Assembly (NCBI GenBank): GCA_028293725.1
Contig: JAQGOE010000029.1
Coordinates: 1 to 64,000, forward strand
Reading direction: 5' to 3'
DNA length: 64,000 bases
Source: Gammaproteobacteria bacterium
Lineage (GTDB): Bacteria > Pseudomonadota > Gammaproteobacteria > Steroidobacterales > Steroidobacteraceae
Shown here: positions 12,001-18,962 of the stretch, in pieces
Numbering within the stretch: the stretch's first letter is position 1
Layout of the letters: each line of letters starts with the position of its first letter
The notes under the pieces: model-generated
What the model saw: the letters and a program-made list of their open reading frames with translations, nothing else
The model's database searches: none
What the model was told of the DNA's origin: nothing
Translations under genes and position numbers: made by a program

Positions 12001-13835
12001 AGATAGATGGACTGTGTTCCATCGGCAAACACCAGCCGGGGTCCTGCTTCCTCGTCGAAAGGCAGAGGCACGTGGGTCGCAGGCCCGAACCCCGCCTCAG
12101 CATAGGATTCGTGCCAGGTGAACACCTCGTCGCCCGTGACGAGCACATCGGCATGGCCGTCGCCGGTCAGGTCGACGAAACGCAGGTTCGGATCCCGCCA
12201 GTCGATGTTCGGCAGGCCGCTAAACGTGCGGAACAGGTCCCAGCGGGCATCATTGGTGCGAGCAAAGAACCCTGGTGTCGGCGCCTCGAAGTCGACCAGA
12301 TCGAGATTGCCATCGCCTGCCAGATCCAGTAGCTGCTGCCGTCCGCCGTTCAGTGCTGCCAGCGAGGGGCGGGGCGAAACGCACTTAGTGGGGCCGAACT
12401 GGCCGTCGCCGAGGTTAGGCTTGTAAAACCATGCAGCGGCCTGTTGGCTGAACACACCGGAGATGCCCTCACCGTCGAGATCGACCCAGCGATACCGCTC
12501 GCCATCGATGCCGGACGGAATGTTCTGCACACCGAGATCGGCGACCTCCTGCATGGGGAGCTGGTCGTAGCTCAGGTCATCGAGTGGGCTGACGGAATAT
12601 TCGAACTCGAGAGGCGGCAGTGAGCGCTTGAGATAGCCCGCGCCCCCGCCGGCGATTCGCTTGAAGCCGGACTGAAGAAGCTGAGAAACGTGAGAACCAC
12701 TGAGCTTCTGCAGATAGGTCATCTCGGTGGCGCGTACGAGGTAATCGTCGACGCCGAGCTCGTCCGGAAAGTGATGGAACATCAGTACCCGCTGGCACAG
12801 CCGGTAGCTGCGCACCTCGAAGCAGGATCTGTAGGTCGAGAACGGATCGAGACGCTGCGGCCATTTGCTGCCGATCGGCGGTTTCAGGGAGGCGGTTGCG
12901 AAAATCCGGCCATTCGCGTCCGCGGGCATTTCCTGATAGTGGCCTTCGCCGTAGTCGAACACGACCTCGAACATCCAGCCCGCGTTGCTGAAATCTGGCG
13001 CCGGCACGTGGGTGCGACGAAAGCTTGGTTGAGTCGCGTCTATGAGCAGAGGTTGTCTGTTTCCGTAACGAATGGACTTCAGATAACGGTTCGCCGAGCG
13101 AACGCGGTTGCGCTCATTGACCTGAGAGAGATCGACATTGTCTTCGTTCTCGGCGACGTACTCATAGACGATAGCGTTGCCCTTGTCGTCATAGCTCTGG
13201 CACAACAACCAGCTGAAGACGCGCGCTGGCTCCGCGGGATCGGCGATACGCGATTCGGCAGTGCCGCCATAGACCGTGAGGATGTTGTCCTTGGATATGG
13301 AGCGCCAATGGGTGTCCCCGTCAATGAGGCGCGTCCAGCGTTCGATGCGAGCGAACAGCCCTTCTACGCGCGGCCGGTAGCGTTTGACCCGGTAGCCATT
13401 GCGCGGCTCTTCATCGAAGATGATATTTCCCTGCGGATCGCGAGCCCAGCTCCCGTCCGGGTTCTTTTTGTAGGCCGACACGAGGTCTTCAGCACCGGAG
13501 AGTACGAAGACATCCGATTCGTCGGCGTCCCGATATTGCGGCAGTCCCTTGTCTGTCCTGCGTGTGATTGCCGGCAGGGCAAGGCTCCAGCCCATTCCGA
13601 ACGGACCGTTGCCGCTACCGGAGTCATACGAGAGATTGAGTTGAGGGCCAAAATCGGAGCGCCCACGACTGACCACGATCGGAACGGTGAGTGAGCCGGT
13701 GCCCGTGACGGGGTTGGCCGCAAACTTCTCACCAATGCCGCGGACGGCGCCACCGCCTTTGGGCAACGCCAGCTGCGGAGCTGCAAACCCGAACGCCTTC
13801 TCGACAGCACTGGGCGTTCCCACTGGCTGGTCCAT
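6057..13835 (-). CDS. Fused TcB/TcC-like Tc toxin protein: SpvB, FG-GAP and RHS repeats
   Basis: This 2592-residue protein has the domain order of a TcB-TcC fusion. An SpvB-type N-terminus spans about residues 20-330 (GFAAPQLALPKGGGAVRGIG, then SGSGNGPFGMGWSL). FG-GAP-like calcium-loop motifs fill about 450-720 (DLDGEGIS, DLAGDGNLD, DLTGDGHAD, DMSGDGLTD, DVDGTGPSD). RHS/YD repeats follow from roughly 1350 to 2200. The RHS core sits near 2240-2305 (GKERDEDTGLYHGGARYYIP, then FRYARANPILFMDPSGTQ). In characterised Tc toxins the SpvB and RHS parts form a cocoon that encloses the autoproteolysed C-terminal effector, which is then injected through TcA. The start ATG is preceded by AGAGGTGGCGA. Most Tc loci carry TcA first; here TcB/TcC comes first and TcA follows in the same orientation. 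The effector tail is described separately. Confidence 0.9.
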   Translation of the reverse strand: MDQPVGTPSAVEKAFGFAAPQLALPKGGGAVRGIGEKFAANPVTGTGSLTVPIVVSRGRSDFGPQLNLSYDSGSGNGPFGMGWSLALPAITRRTDKGLPQYRDADESDVFVLSGAEDLVSAYKKNPDGSWARDPQGNIIFDEEPRNGYRVKRYRPRVEGLFARIERWTRLIDGDTHWRSISKDNILTVYGGTAESRIADPAEPARVFSWLLCQSYDDKGNAIVYEYVAENEDNVDLSQVNERNRVRSANRYLKSIRYGNRQPLLIDATQPSFRRTHVPAPDFSNAGWMFEVVFDYGEGHYQEMPADANGRIFATASLKPPIGSKWPQRLDPFSTYRSCFEVRSYRLCQRVLMFHHFPDELGVDDYLVRATEMTYLQKLSGSHVSQLLQSGFKRIAGGGAGYLKRSLPPLEFEYSVSPLDDLSYDQLPMQEVADLGVQNIPSGIDGERYRWVDLDGEGISGVFSQQAAAWFYKPNLGDGQFGPTKCVSPRPSLAALNGGRQQLLDLAGDGNLDLVDFEAPTPGFFARTNDARWDLFRTFSGLPNIDWRDPNLRFVDLTGDGHADVLVTGDEVFTWHESYAEAGFGPATHVPLPFDEEAGPRLVFADGTQSIYLADMSGDGLTDLVRINKGEICYWPNIGYGRFGTKVTMDHAPRFDDVTSFDQRRVHLADVDGTGPSDIIYLGRDGIRVYLNQYGNSWSEVRLISRVPRADNLTSVSVVDFLGRGTACLLWSSPLAGDARRPLRYLDLMGGVKPQLLTMVRNNLGAETRIEYASSTQFYLADKAAGTPWVTRLPFPVHVVTRVEIRDLISGNRLVTRAAYHHGYFDGIEREFRGFARVDQWDTEEFGVDAAFQVPPTLTKTWFHTGAYFAGARISRHLEDEYYREGDPAKAGSELSAAQREAMLLEDTALPPGIAIEEIREAIRSLKGATLRQEIYALDAKDASDRPYSVSERNYTIQPVQPRGGNRHSIFFTHARETVDFHYERKLFPVLNQKIVDAATAALDAGTRWLADPRVTQSVTLDVDDYGNVRQSVAIGYGRRFDDESDPALTAADRRKQKQLLVTCTEASFTNAVLSADAYRAPLPAEARTYELIRLQPKSNQPDITNLVRFDEWVAVVAQAGDGAHDLAYEDIDSSGATGAGVYRRPIEEMRTRYRSNDLGQLLPLHILQALALPGESYKLALTPGLLATVYQRVRAGQPTENLLPSPGDVLPVDATHEFGRGGYVDLDGDGRWWVPSGRVFFHPIETASASAELVEATGHFFQPRRFLNPFGRSDFVDFANDLFVAKTRDALGNTAEAIVDYRVLQARELTDPNGNRSLAAFDALGLPVATAVCGKSTEMLGDSLADFGDFDADPALAQLQAFVASPADFKTTLLKSATSRFVYDLDRFRRCGEPPFAAALVRESHVSDALPPQSVRIQVSFVYSDGFGRELQSKFQAEPGDASIRAVSLPLPGGDVSPGALTLISGVSVLGAASPRWVGKGRTVYDNKGKPVKQYEPFFSSTHLFETEPEMTDTGVTSILFYDPLQRLVATLHPNHTYEKLVFDPWRQEMWDVNDTVTPADPATDSDVGDFFQLLPAVDYLPTWSGQRIAGQKGPDEKAAAQKAAAHAATPTVAYFDTLGRPMLTVADNGKDSTAAVVKYATRVTLDIEGNQREVLDANNCVVMRCDYDMLSNRIHQSSMEAGQLWMLGDIAGKPIRGWDSRGQRVRTEYDELRRASRSFVVGADVANPTREVCFEQRLYGESAGSGLTATQVLQANLRGRLYKHRDTAGVVTTQEHDFKGNPLRGTRQLLRDYKSTPDWSLSPLPALEGETFTSSTRYDALNRPVQILAPRSDRPTTRINVIRPGYNEANLLQRVDVWLGQAAEPIGLLDPPSANLHAVTNIDYDAKGQRAVIDYGNGASTEYFHDEQTFRLMRLKTRRTAAGAPGTIFQDLFYTYDPAGNITHIRDDAQQTIYFNGQVVPAHCDYVYDAVYRLINATGREHIGQLAQPQTTWQDEFRINRPQPGVGQAMRNYTEQYLYDAVGNFEKLIHQATNGNWQRSYAYDEASLIEPATRKSNRLSSTLVSGPAETYTYDAHGNMTGMPHLTLMQWDFKDQLSVTSRQAVNAAPPPDRVPETTFYVYDAGGQRARKVTERQNGSRKSERIYLGGFEIHREFDSSASDISLERETLQVLDEEQRIALVETRTRGSDGSPAELIRYQFANHLGSASLELDDAARVISYEEYFPYGSTSYQAVDQAIKTAAKRYRFTGKERDEDTGLYHGGARYYIPWLGRWASCDPQGTVDGTNLFRYARANPILFMDPSGTQSTLQLTMPKERTLADYSAPAKGSGADRGALPPPAAQNSNPSAKKPDVGLLSPAERAAAQQPQARDTAEKQCPVTPPPVQPAPTITPVPSFSELPSPDRRDRPGPTLDPTDPTQKDPSLALAPPPDPSVNPATTARQPDVQTDPNADPGARVSQADSSKATREADESDVTDQPRVSEKLDELQNKAEAQAQRDLKKGAMGLAIGGGLIVGGLLAGLQSDPETTAGGIATKTKKLTLVLGDIGLGPKTKIRIQYDFRKPAPPDPNAVPGVGFPGLPGPKGNIQFEFRF
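6060..6917 (-). other. Variable C-terminal tail of the RHS protein (putative effector region)
   Basis: The 286 residues after the RHS core (about residues 2307-2592) are unlike the rest of the protein. A Pro/Asp-rich disordered stretch of about 150 residues comes first. Next are a charged helical segment (EKLDELQNKAEAQAQRDLKK), a glycine-rich hydrophobic segment AMGLAIGGGLIVGGLLAGL that could cross or insert into a membrane, and a short beta-rich end (LTLVLGDIGLGPKTKIRIQY, finishing GNIQFEFRF). I recognise no ADP-ribosyltransferase, nuclease, glycosyltransferase or deaminase motif. By position it should be the delivered TcC hypervariable region, but its activity is unknown. The core ends DPSGTQ where DPxGL is common, so cleavage there is plausible but unproven. 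Confidence 0.6.
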
Positions 13836-14264
13836 TCGCCACCTCTGTTATGCGCGACGCTGCCGACTCGAGAAACGTGCGCCATGCGGCAATTTCACCA
13901 TCGCGTTTCCAGCCGCGCTTTCTTGCCGCGAAGCTGCGCGCGCCGGCGATGGGCCTGCGCGACTAGCGACACCTGATAGTCGCTCATGCTGTTACAAGAA
14001 TTTCATCGAATCACGTCGGGTTCTGTGCTGTGGCGTACATAGCGCACACGTATTGCACTGCGTCGCGTGGCGACTCAACGGCCATGCAGGCCGAAGGCAA
14101 TCGAAAACAGCGGGCGACTTATGGAGTTGAGACAGGAATCAGAGACCGTAATCAAACTATCAGAGGCGACGGTTCGCTGGGAAACTTGCGATGCGCTAGA
14201 CATAGCTTTCTCTTGTAGCTGCCTGACCCTGACTATCGCTCAATTCTAACTCGGTACTTCCTCC
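13836..14264. other. Intergenic region upstream of the Tc locus
   Basis: About 430 bases lie between the start of the TcB/TcC-like gene and the terminator of the antitoxin gene. Short open frames exist on the plus strand but none has a ribosome site or recognisable product. This should contain the promoter of the toxin operon on the minus strand; I could not pick a convincing -35/-10 pair. Local base composition is lower in GC around 14100-14250 than in the flanking genes. Confidence 0.5.
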
Positions 14265-14280
14265 ACCCGCTCGCGCGGGT
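14265..14280 (-). terminator. Hairpin downstream of the antitoxin gene
   Basis: A perfect 6-bp stem, ACCCGC paired with GCGGGT, has a TCGC loop and lies 10 bases past the stop codon of the minus-strand antitoxin gene. There is no T-tract after it, so termination strength is uncertain. Confidence 0.45.
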
Positions 14281-14289
14281 ATAGGACGG

Positions 14290-14841
14290 TCACGTGAATG
14301 CTTCGCCCGAGGTTCGCGCAGCCTCCACGACGTCATCGACCTTGCCGGCCTTGAGCGCGTCGATCGGCCGCTGTGGAGTATCGAAAAAAAGTGACTCCTC
14401 CTTCAAGAAGCGCCATGCAGCGCGCGGCTCCAAAAGAATCTCCAGTACTCTGTCCATCCCAGCGACTAGTTCTCCGGGACCCAGGATTTGTTCTGCCGGA
14501 ATCAGTGTGCCCTGACGCGTGAGGCGCCAGCCAAGCAAACGTCGCGATTCGATCCAGTTGTAGACGGTGGCTCGCGAAACGACCAGTCGCCGTGCGGCTT
14601 CCTCTGCACCGATGAGTTCGTCATCCTCTCCAGATGCTTCAACTACAAACGTGCGCAGAGCATCCGGAACATTTGAGGCATCGCGCACGGAATCAAAGTG
14701 AGCCGCAACTGCTTCGAGTGCCGCCGTGACTGCGACTCTTGCTTCCTCGGGATGCTGGTGGACAAACTCTGCGGCGGCTGCCGATAGCTCGGGAAGCGCG
14801 AGCGTCGCACCGTCAAAGGCTGCCTCGGATTGCTTTCGCAT
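14290..14841 (-). CDS. Xre/MbcA/ParS-type antitoxin-like DNA-binding protein
   Basis: The product is 183 residues. The N-terminal 70 residues are helical and of unknown role. Residues about 77-120 look like a helix-turn-helix (GAEEAARRLVVSRATVYNWI, followed by a short wing with TRQGTLIP), closest in appearance to excisionase/MerR-type folds. The C-terminal 50 residues (AAWRFLKEESLFF, then RPIDALKAGKVDDVVEAA) fit the DUF2384 toxin-binding domain of MbcA/ParS/Xre antitoxins, which usually pair with RES-domain toxins. No RES gene lies on either side: downstream is non-coding and upstream is a CYTH enzyme. It is therefore an orphan antitoxin or a stand-alone regulator. An inverted repeat in its promoter suggests autorepression. 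Confidence 0.7.
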   Translation of the reverse strand: MRKQSEAAFDGATLALPELSAAAAEFVHQHPEEARVAVTAALEAVAAHFDSVRDASNVPDALRTFVVEASGEDDELIGAEEAARRLVVSRATVYNWIESRRLLGWRLTRQGTLIPAEQILGPGELVAGMDRVLEILLEPRAAWRFLKEESLFFDTPQRPIDALKAGKVDDVVEAARTSGEAFT

Positions 14842-14858
14842 GGTGAGGACCCTACTTG

Positions 14859-14889
14859 AGACAGCGTTAACCTTAATTCCAAACTGTCT
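14859..14889 (-). promoter_or_regulatory. Inverted-repeat operator and promoter of the antitoxin gene
   Basis: Arms AGACAG (14859-14864) and CTGTCT (14884-14889) flank an AT-rich core, 18 bases upstream of the antitoxin start. On the minus strand a perfect TTGACA box (14894-14899) lies just upstream, so the palindrome would sit between the -35 box and the start codon. The -10 match is poor (TTAAGG, 17-base spacing). The layout fits autoregulation; binding is inferred. Confidence 0.5.
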
Positions 14890-14919
14890 AAAGTGTCAAT
14901 GTGGTCGTCGCCCCCTGGA

Positions 14920-15393
14920 TCAAGCGCCCTGCTCGCGCCACATTGCATACGGATAACTCGCGAGGCTCGAGTTGTAGTACCTGGGGTCGTGTGTCACCTC
15001 CGCTCCGAGCCATGGAGGGCGGCTGAATTGCTGGCCTTCGGAAGACAACTCGATTTCCGCCAACACCAGGCCGGCATTATCGTCCAGGAACTCGTCCACT
15101 TCCCAGGTGGACCCGTCATGCACAATGACATATCTGTTTTTCCGGATAATCGGCCCGTCACTTAGTTTCATGAGTTGTTCCGCATCGGCCACGGGAATAT
15201 CGTACTCGAACTCCGCACGCGAGGCGCCCCGCGTCAAACTCTTGATGGTGAGAAACGCCTTACCGACGGCAATGCGCACCCTAACCGTCCGCTCTTTGTC
15301 GCGGTTCAAATACCCCTGGGTGAACGGCACACCGCTGCCGTTACGCCAGGATGTACCCTGAACAAGAAACTTGCGCTCGATTTCTGTAGCCAT
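14920..15393 (-). CDS. CYTH-domain protein (triphosphate tunnel metalloenzyme family)
   Basis: The product is 157 residues starting MATEIERKFLV, the ExExK signature (E4, E6, K8) of CYTH proteins. Alternating basic and acidic strands follow (TVRVRIAVGKAFLTIKS, EFEYDIPVADAEQLM, YVIVHDGSTWEVDEFL, GLVLAEIELSSE), as expected for the eight-stranded tunnel that binds triphosphate and divalent metal. Bacterial members of this short type are mostly inorganic triphosphatases, and a few are class IV adenylate cyclases; sequence alone does not decide. An ATG 36 bases upstream is in frame, but the E-x-E-x-K motif normally sits within the first ten residues, so the later ATG is preferred. It is a single gene, divergent from the next. 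Confidence 0.85.
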   Translation of the reverse strand: MATEIERKFLVQGTSWRNGSGVPFTQGYLNRDKERTVRVRIAVGKAFLTIKSLTRGASRAEFEYDIPVADAEQLMKLSDGPIIRKNRYVIVHDGSTWEVDEFLDDNAGLVLAEIELSSEGQQFSRPPWLGAEVTHDPRYYNSSLASYPYAMWREQGA

Positions 15394-15498
15394 GTAATTC
15401 GTCCAGAAAGAGTTCAAAGAATTCTGCACTGAGCACGCTGTCTGCCGCGCAGTCGGCGTGAATATTGGATCTTACGCGCGCCAACAGGGGGATAGAGA

Positions 15499-16491
15499 AT
15501 GTCAGCTCGTTACTGGTTTGCGGTAGCCACTGCGCTCACGCTCGGCGCCTCCGCATCCGCCGCCCCGATCGGCGGCGACGTCGCGCCGGCCTGCGAACGG
15601 GTCTGCATGACCGGCATCGTCGATCGCTATCTGGCCGCGCTGGTTCGCCACGACCCGGCGGGCCTCCCGCTGAACCGTGACGTCAAGTTCACCGAGAACA
15701 CCGCACGGCTCAAGGTCGGCAGCGAAGGGCTGTGGGTGGGCGCGTCCGAGCCGCCCACCGGCTTCCGTATCTATGCCATCGATGTCGGCGCCGGCCAGGC
15801 TGGGTTCTATGGCGTGATGAAGGAGCGCGACCGGCCGCTGATCATCGCCTTGCGGTTGAAGGTGGTGAACGGCCAAATCACGGAGATTGAGCATGTGTTG
15901 GCGCGCAACCTGCGTGCGGATGCAGTGAAGAATCTCGCGAATCCCCGTCCTGAGTTCGTTACGGCGCTGCCTCCGGCCAGCCGCTTGCCACGACAGCAGA
16001 TGGTGAATATCGCCGACAGTTATTTCGAAGCGATTGAGCATGCCAACGGCAAACTCGCCCCATTCGCCGACGAATGCGTGCGCCGTGAAAACGGCAGCCA
16101 GACCACGCACAATGCAAAACCGGTCCCGTGGCCGGTTCCGCTCGGCTCCAAGCAGGCCGACGACGCAATGGCCTATATCGGCACGCTGAGCTGCAGCGAT
16201 CAGTTCGACACGCACGTGATGGACTTCATCACTCGGCTTTGGCCGCGCCGCCACGAGATCGTCGACGAGGAATACGGGCTCGTCTTTTCATTCCCGATGT
16301 TCCAGCACCGCGGCGGATCGGGGACGATCAGGATCTCCAACGTGCCTGGGGTGGACAGCCTGCCGCTTGGCGGATCCTCGTCCAACCTGCAGGCTGGAGA
16401 GATCTTCAAGATCGACCACGGCCGGATTACAGCGGTCGAGGCAATGGGGGCGCAACTGCCCTACGGAACGAAGAGCGGGTGGGGGGAGTAG
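15499..16491 (+). CDS. Secreted DUF8021-type protein
   Basis: The product is 330 residues with a clear signal peptide (ARYWFAVATALTLGASASA, cleavage about residue 22). A GGGGGATAGAGA ribosome site precedes the ATG. After the signal come CERVCMTGIVDRYLAALVRHD and NRDVKFTENTARLKVGSEGLW, the pattern of the SnoaL-like DUF8021 family found in fungi and bacteria and often duplicated. A second related helix-rich segment starts near residue 170 (MVNIADSYFEAIEHANGKLA). No catalytic residues are known for this family and no function is claimed. The downstream sterol desaturase-like gene is 149 bases away, so cotranscription is uncertain. Confidence 0.6.
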   Translation: MSARYWFAVATALTLGASASAAPIGGDVAPACERVCMTGIVDRYLAALVRHDPAGLPLNRDVKFTENTARLKVGSEGLWVGASEPPTGFRIYAIDVGAGQAGFYGVMKERDRPLIIALRLKVVNGQITEIEHVLARNLRADAVKNLANPRPEFVTALPPASRLPRQQMVNIADSYFEAIEHANGKLAPFADECVRRENGSQTTHNAKPVPWPVPLGSKQADDAMAYIGTLSCSDQFDTHVMDFITRLWPRRHEIVDEEYGLVFSFPMFQHRGGSGTIRISNVPGVDSLPLGGSSSNLQAGEIFKIDHGRITAVEAMGAQLPYGTKSGWGE

Positions 16492-16640
16492 TCGATACTC
16501 CTGCACCAACATCTATCAAATACACCGGCACGCGCACAGACATGGTGCGAGAGACACCGAAAACTCCCCTCGATTGCGACGCCTTGCTATGCTGATCACC
16601 CGATACGGAGGCACCATTCCGTGTCAAGTCGGGGATACCC

Positions 16641-17519
16641 ATGAAGAGAATCGTGTTCAGCTTTTTTCAGCCCGCGACGCTGGTGCTGATCGTGTTGTTT
16701 TGGGCCAATGCACCCGCCTCGTTACTCGACAAAGCCTGGGCGATCACCGCGGCGAGCATTGCCACGCTCGCGATGGTGCAGGCGCTGGAGTTCGCCAATG
16801 AGCGGCATTCCGGCTGGCGGCTGAGTGCCCGCGAATTTCTAACCGATCTCTTTTATGTGATTTTGTATTACGCCGTGATTGTGACCGCCGAAACGAAGCT
16901 GGCTGACGAACCGCTGGGGACAGCCAAACATGCGCTCGGCATCACCACCGCCTGGGCCATGCATTTGCCCTTTGTCGCGCAGGTTGCGTTGGTGGTGTTT
17001 CTGGTTGAGTTCGGCCAATACTGGATGCACCGGCTGATGCACAATTCGTTTGTGTGGTGGACCCACGCTCCGCATCACCATATCACCCAGCTGAATGCGG
17101 CAAAGGGCCTGGTGGGCAATCCACTCGAGTTGTTCCTGGTCTCCCTCAGTGTGATTGCGCTTTTTGATTTGCCAAAAAATGCCGTTTTCTGTGCGTTCAA
17201 CGTGCTCACCGCCGTGTCGGCCTTCGCTCATGCCAATGTTCGCTTCGACCCTCCGCGCTGGTACGCGTACGTCTTCACGACGGTCGAGGCCCATAGCCTG
17301 CACCATTCGGTCGGCTACAACGAAACCCGCTGCAACTACGCCAATGCGTTGCTGCTTTGCGATCGCCTGTTCGGTACGTTTCGTGCTGGGGAATCGCAAT
17401 GCGTGGGCCAAGACGAGCGCAGGAGACTATCGATCCCGCAACAGTTCACGTTCCCGGTTCGACCTTTGATAGCGATGATCAAAGCGAAGCAGGGCAAATC
17501 GGCGTCGGCCGCCAGCTGA
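16641..17519 (+). CDS. Sterol desaturase / fatty acid hydroxylase superfamily membrane protein
   Basis: The product is 292 residues with four or more hydrophobic segments (about residues 8-25, 33-50, 68-85 and 110-125). It has the full set of di-iron histidine boxes on the cytoplasmic side: HRLMH (130-134), HAPHHH (142-147) and HSLHH (218-222). This arrangement defines the fatty acid hydroxylase superfamily (ERG25/ERG3, carotenoid hydroxylases, alkylglycerol monooxygenase-like proteins), which inserts oxygen into lipids. The substrate here cannot be read from the sequence. GGGGATACCC precedes the ATG. A strong hairpin follows the stop codon. Confidence 0.85.
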   Translation: MKRIVFSFFQPATLVLIVLFWANAPASLLDKAWAITAASIATLAMVQALEFANERHSGWRLSAREFLTDLFYVILYYAVIVTAETKLADEPLGTAKHALGITTAWAMHLPFVAQVALVVFLVEFGQYWMHRLMHNSFVWWTHAPHHHITQLNAAKGLVGNPLELFLVSLSVIALFDLPKNAVFCAFNVLTAVSAFAHANVRFDPPRWYAYVFTTVEAHSLHHSVGYNETRCNYANALLLCDRLFGTFRAGESQCVGQDERRRLSIPQQFTFPVRPLIAMIKAKQGKSASAAS

Positions 17520-17550
17520 GAGCGACGACGGACCCGGTCCCAACGCCCTC

Positions 17551-17575
17551 GGGCCCCGCTTCCCCTGCGGGGCCC
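17551..17575. terminator. Bidirectional hairpin between convergent genes
   Basis: A perfect 9-bp stem, GGGCCCCGC with GCGGGGCCC, has a 7-base loop. It lies 31 bases past the sterol desaturase-like stop and 19 bases past the stop of the convergent TIGR03118 gene, so it can serve both. Confidence 0.65.
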
Positions 17576-17594
17576 GTCCTAGCGTCCGCCGGCG

Positions 17595-18758
17595 TCAGTG
17601 GTGTGAAGGCGCCAATGTAATCGTACCGAACAATCCGTTGGCCTCGCCGTCAGGTCCCGCGGAGAAGTACAGTGTGTCAGGGCTCGAAGTGCGCCCACCG
17701 CCGAGGGTCAACGTCCACAGTCCATCGATGACCAGCGGCCGGCCGTGCACATCTTCCAGCTGGTCGACGAATGTTCCGTCGTTGTTGAACACGTTAACCC
17801 GGCCGTCTCCGAAGTTGCCAATGAGGATCTTGCCGCTGAAGGGCCCGAATACAAAGGAGGCCCGGGCAATGCCCCAAGGTGAATTGAGCCTCCCTCGCGA
17901 CTCAAACCGGCGAATGAGGTGACCGTCCGTATCGAACACATCAACGAAGCCATGCCCCTGACCGGCAGCGTCATCGTGCTTCTCGTCATTCTGTTTCGCG
18001 TAAGTCACGAACAAGTCGCCATCGATGTTCACAATGTTGAAGGGTGCATAACCCGACGGCAACTCAGGGTCGGCGAAATTTCCGTCGAGGGTGACCTTCG
18101 TGAACATTCCGTCCGCCCCGTTCGGTCCGAACACATCTACCGTACCATTGTGGAAGTTGGTCGCGAACAGGAATGCTCCTTTGGCGTTGACCGCGAAAGC
18201 CAGACCTTTGTAGACGGAGCCACTGGATGATTGGTCGGCAGCAAGTACCGCATTCTCCGCCGGGTTCAGTCCGCCCGCCCAGGCTGAGATCGTTCCATCT
18301 TCGGTGGAGAAGATGAAGACCGCCGGAATCTTGGTGCCCGGGACCAGGAAGGATGCGGCAGGATTCCACACTATGCCTGTTGGGGCCGCCGGAGCTGGAT
18401 TGGGCGGTTTGTTCGGGTCCCTGGGCTGGCAAGACGACGCCGGTACGAAGTTGCCGGGTAGTGGGATGGATACCTGAAGGGCCGTAACCTTTACGCCGGT
18501 ACCGTCATACAAAGTCGAACAACCGGTAGCGTTGTCGTTAACCCAGAAAGGACTTCCCGCCGGTGAGAAGGCAATGCCCCAGGCGTTCTGCAGTATTGGA
18601 TCTTGCATCGCGGCATGGCCGGTCAGATTTGCTACGAGCGGAGTGACTACATAGGCGTCGCGTTCCCCTCGCGAATCATGATCACCGGCGACCGCAATGG
18701 ATGACGCGGCCACGGCGATGACGGCCGCCGCGCCAAGCTGTCGTATGAGCTGGTACAT
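17595..18758 (-). CDS. Exported TIGR03118 family protein
   Basis: The product is 387 residues with a signal peptide (IRQLGAAAVIAVAASSIAVA). The mature part reads YVVTPLVANLTGHAAMQDPI, LQNAWGIAFSPAGSPFWVND, PTGIVWNP, GTISAWAGG and KILIGNFGDGRVNVF. This series is characteristic of the TIGR03118 family, probably an NHL/beta-propeller-like fold of unknown function. There is a GGGGATTAACC ribosome site. It sits 204 bases downstream of the GH3 gene on the same strand but likely has its own promoter. No ligand or enzyme role can be assigned. Confidence 0.8.
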   Translation of the reverse strand: MYQLIRQLGAAAVIAVAASSIAVAGDHDSRGERDAYVVTPLVANLTGHAAMQDPILQNAWGIAFSPAGSPFWVNDNATGCSTLYDGTGVKVTALQVSIPLPGNFVPASSCQPRDPNKPPNPAPAAPTGIVWNPAASFLVPGTKIPAVFIFSTEDGTISAWAGGLNPAENAVLAADQSSSGSVYKGLAFAVNAKGAFLFATNFHNGTVDVFGPNGADGMFTKVTLDGNFADPELPSGYAPFNIVNIDGDLFVTYAKQNDEKHDDAAGQGHGFVDVFDTDGHLIRRFESRGRLNSPWGIARASFVFGPFSGKILIGNFGDGRVNVFNNDGTFVDQLEDVHGRPLVIDGLWTLTLGGGRTSSPDTLYFSAGPDGEANGLFGTITLAPSHH

Positions 18759-18962
18759 GGTTAATCCCCTTTTGTGTGATTGTCAGAAATGGAGACTCCG
18801 GTGAGTCGCCAGAGCACGGGGCATCTGTTCACTCCGGTGTGGGATTTAAGTCAGATCTGCGTTCCCACCCAACGCGGGGCGCTGCCTCGCACTAACTCGG
18901 CCGTTGTTGACGCCGCGCGTTCCCGGCGGCGGACACCCCGAAACAACCCGCGCGAACCGGCG

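Noticed and set aside
7224..13694. Several plus-strand open frames of 330-470 codons opposite the RHS gene
   Set aside because: They lie antisense to a well-supported 2592-residue SpvB/RHS protein and show no domains or ribosome sites.
13836..14289. RES-type toxin partner downstream of the antitoxin
   Set aside because: All six frames in this gap lack a RES-like sequence; only short random frames are present.
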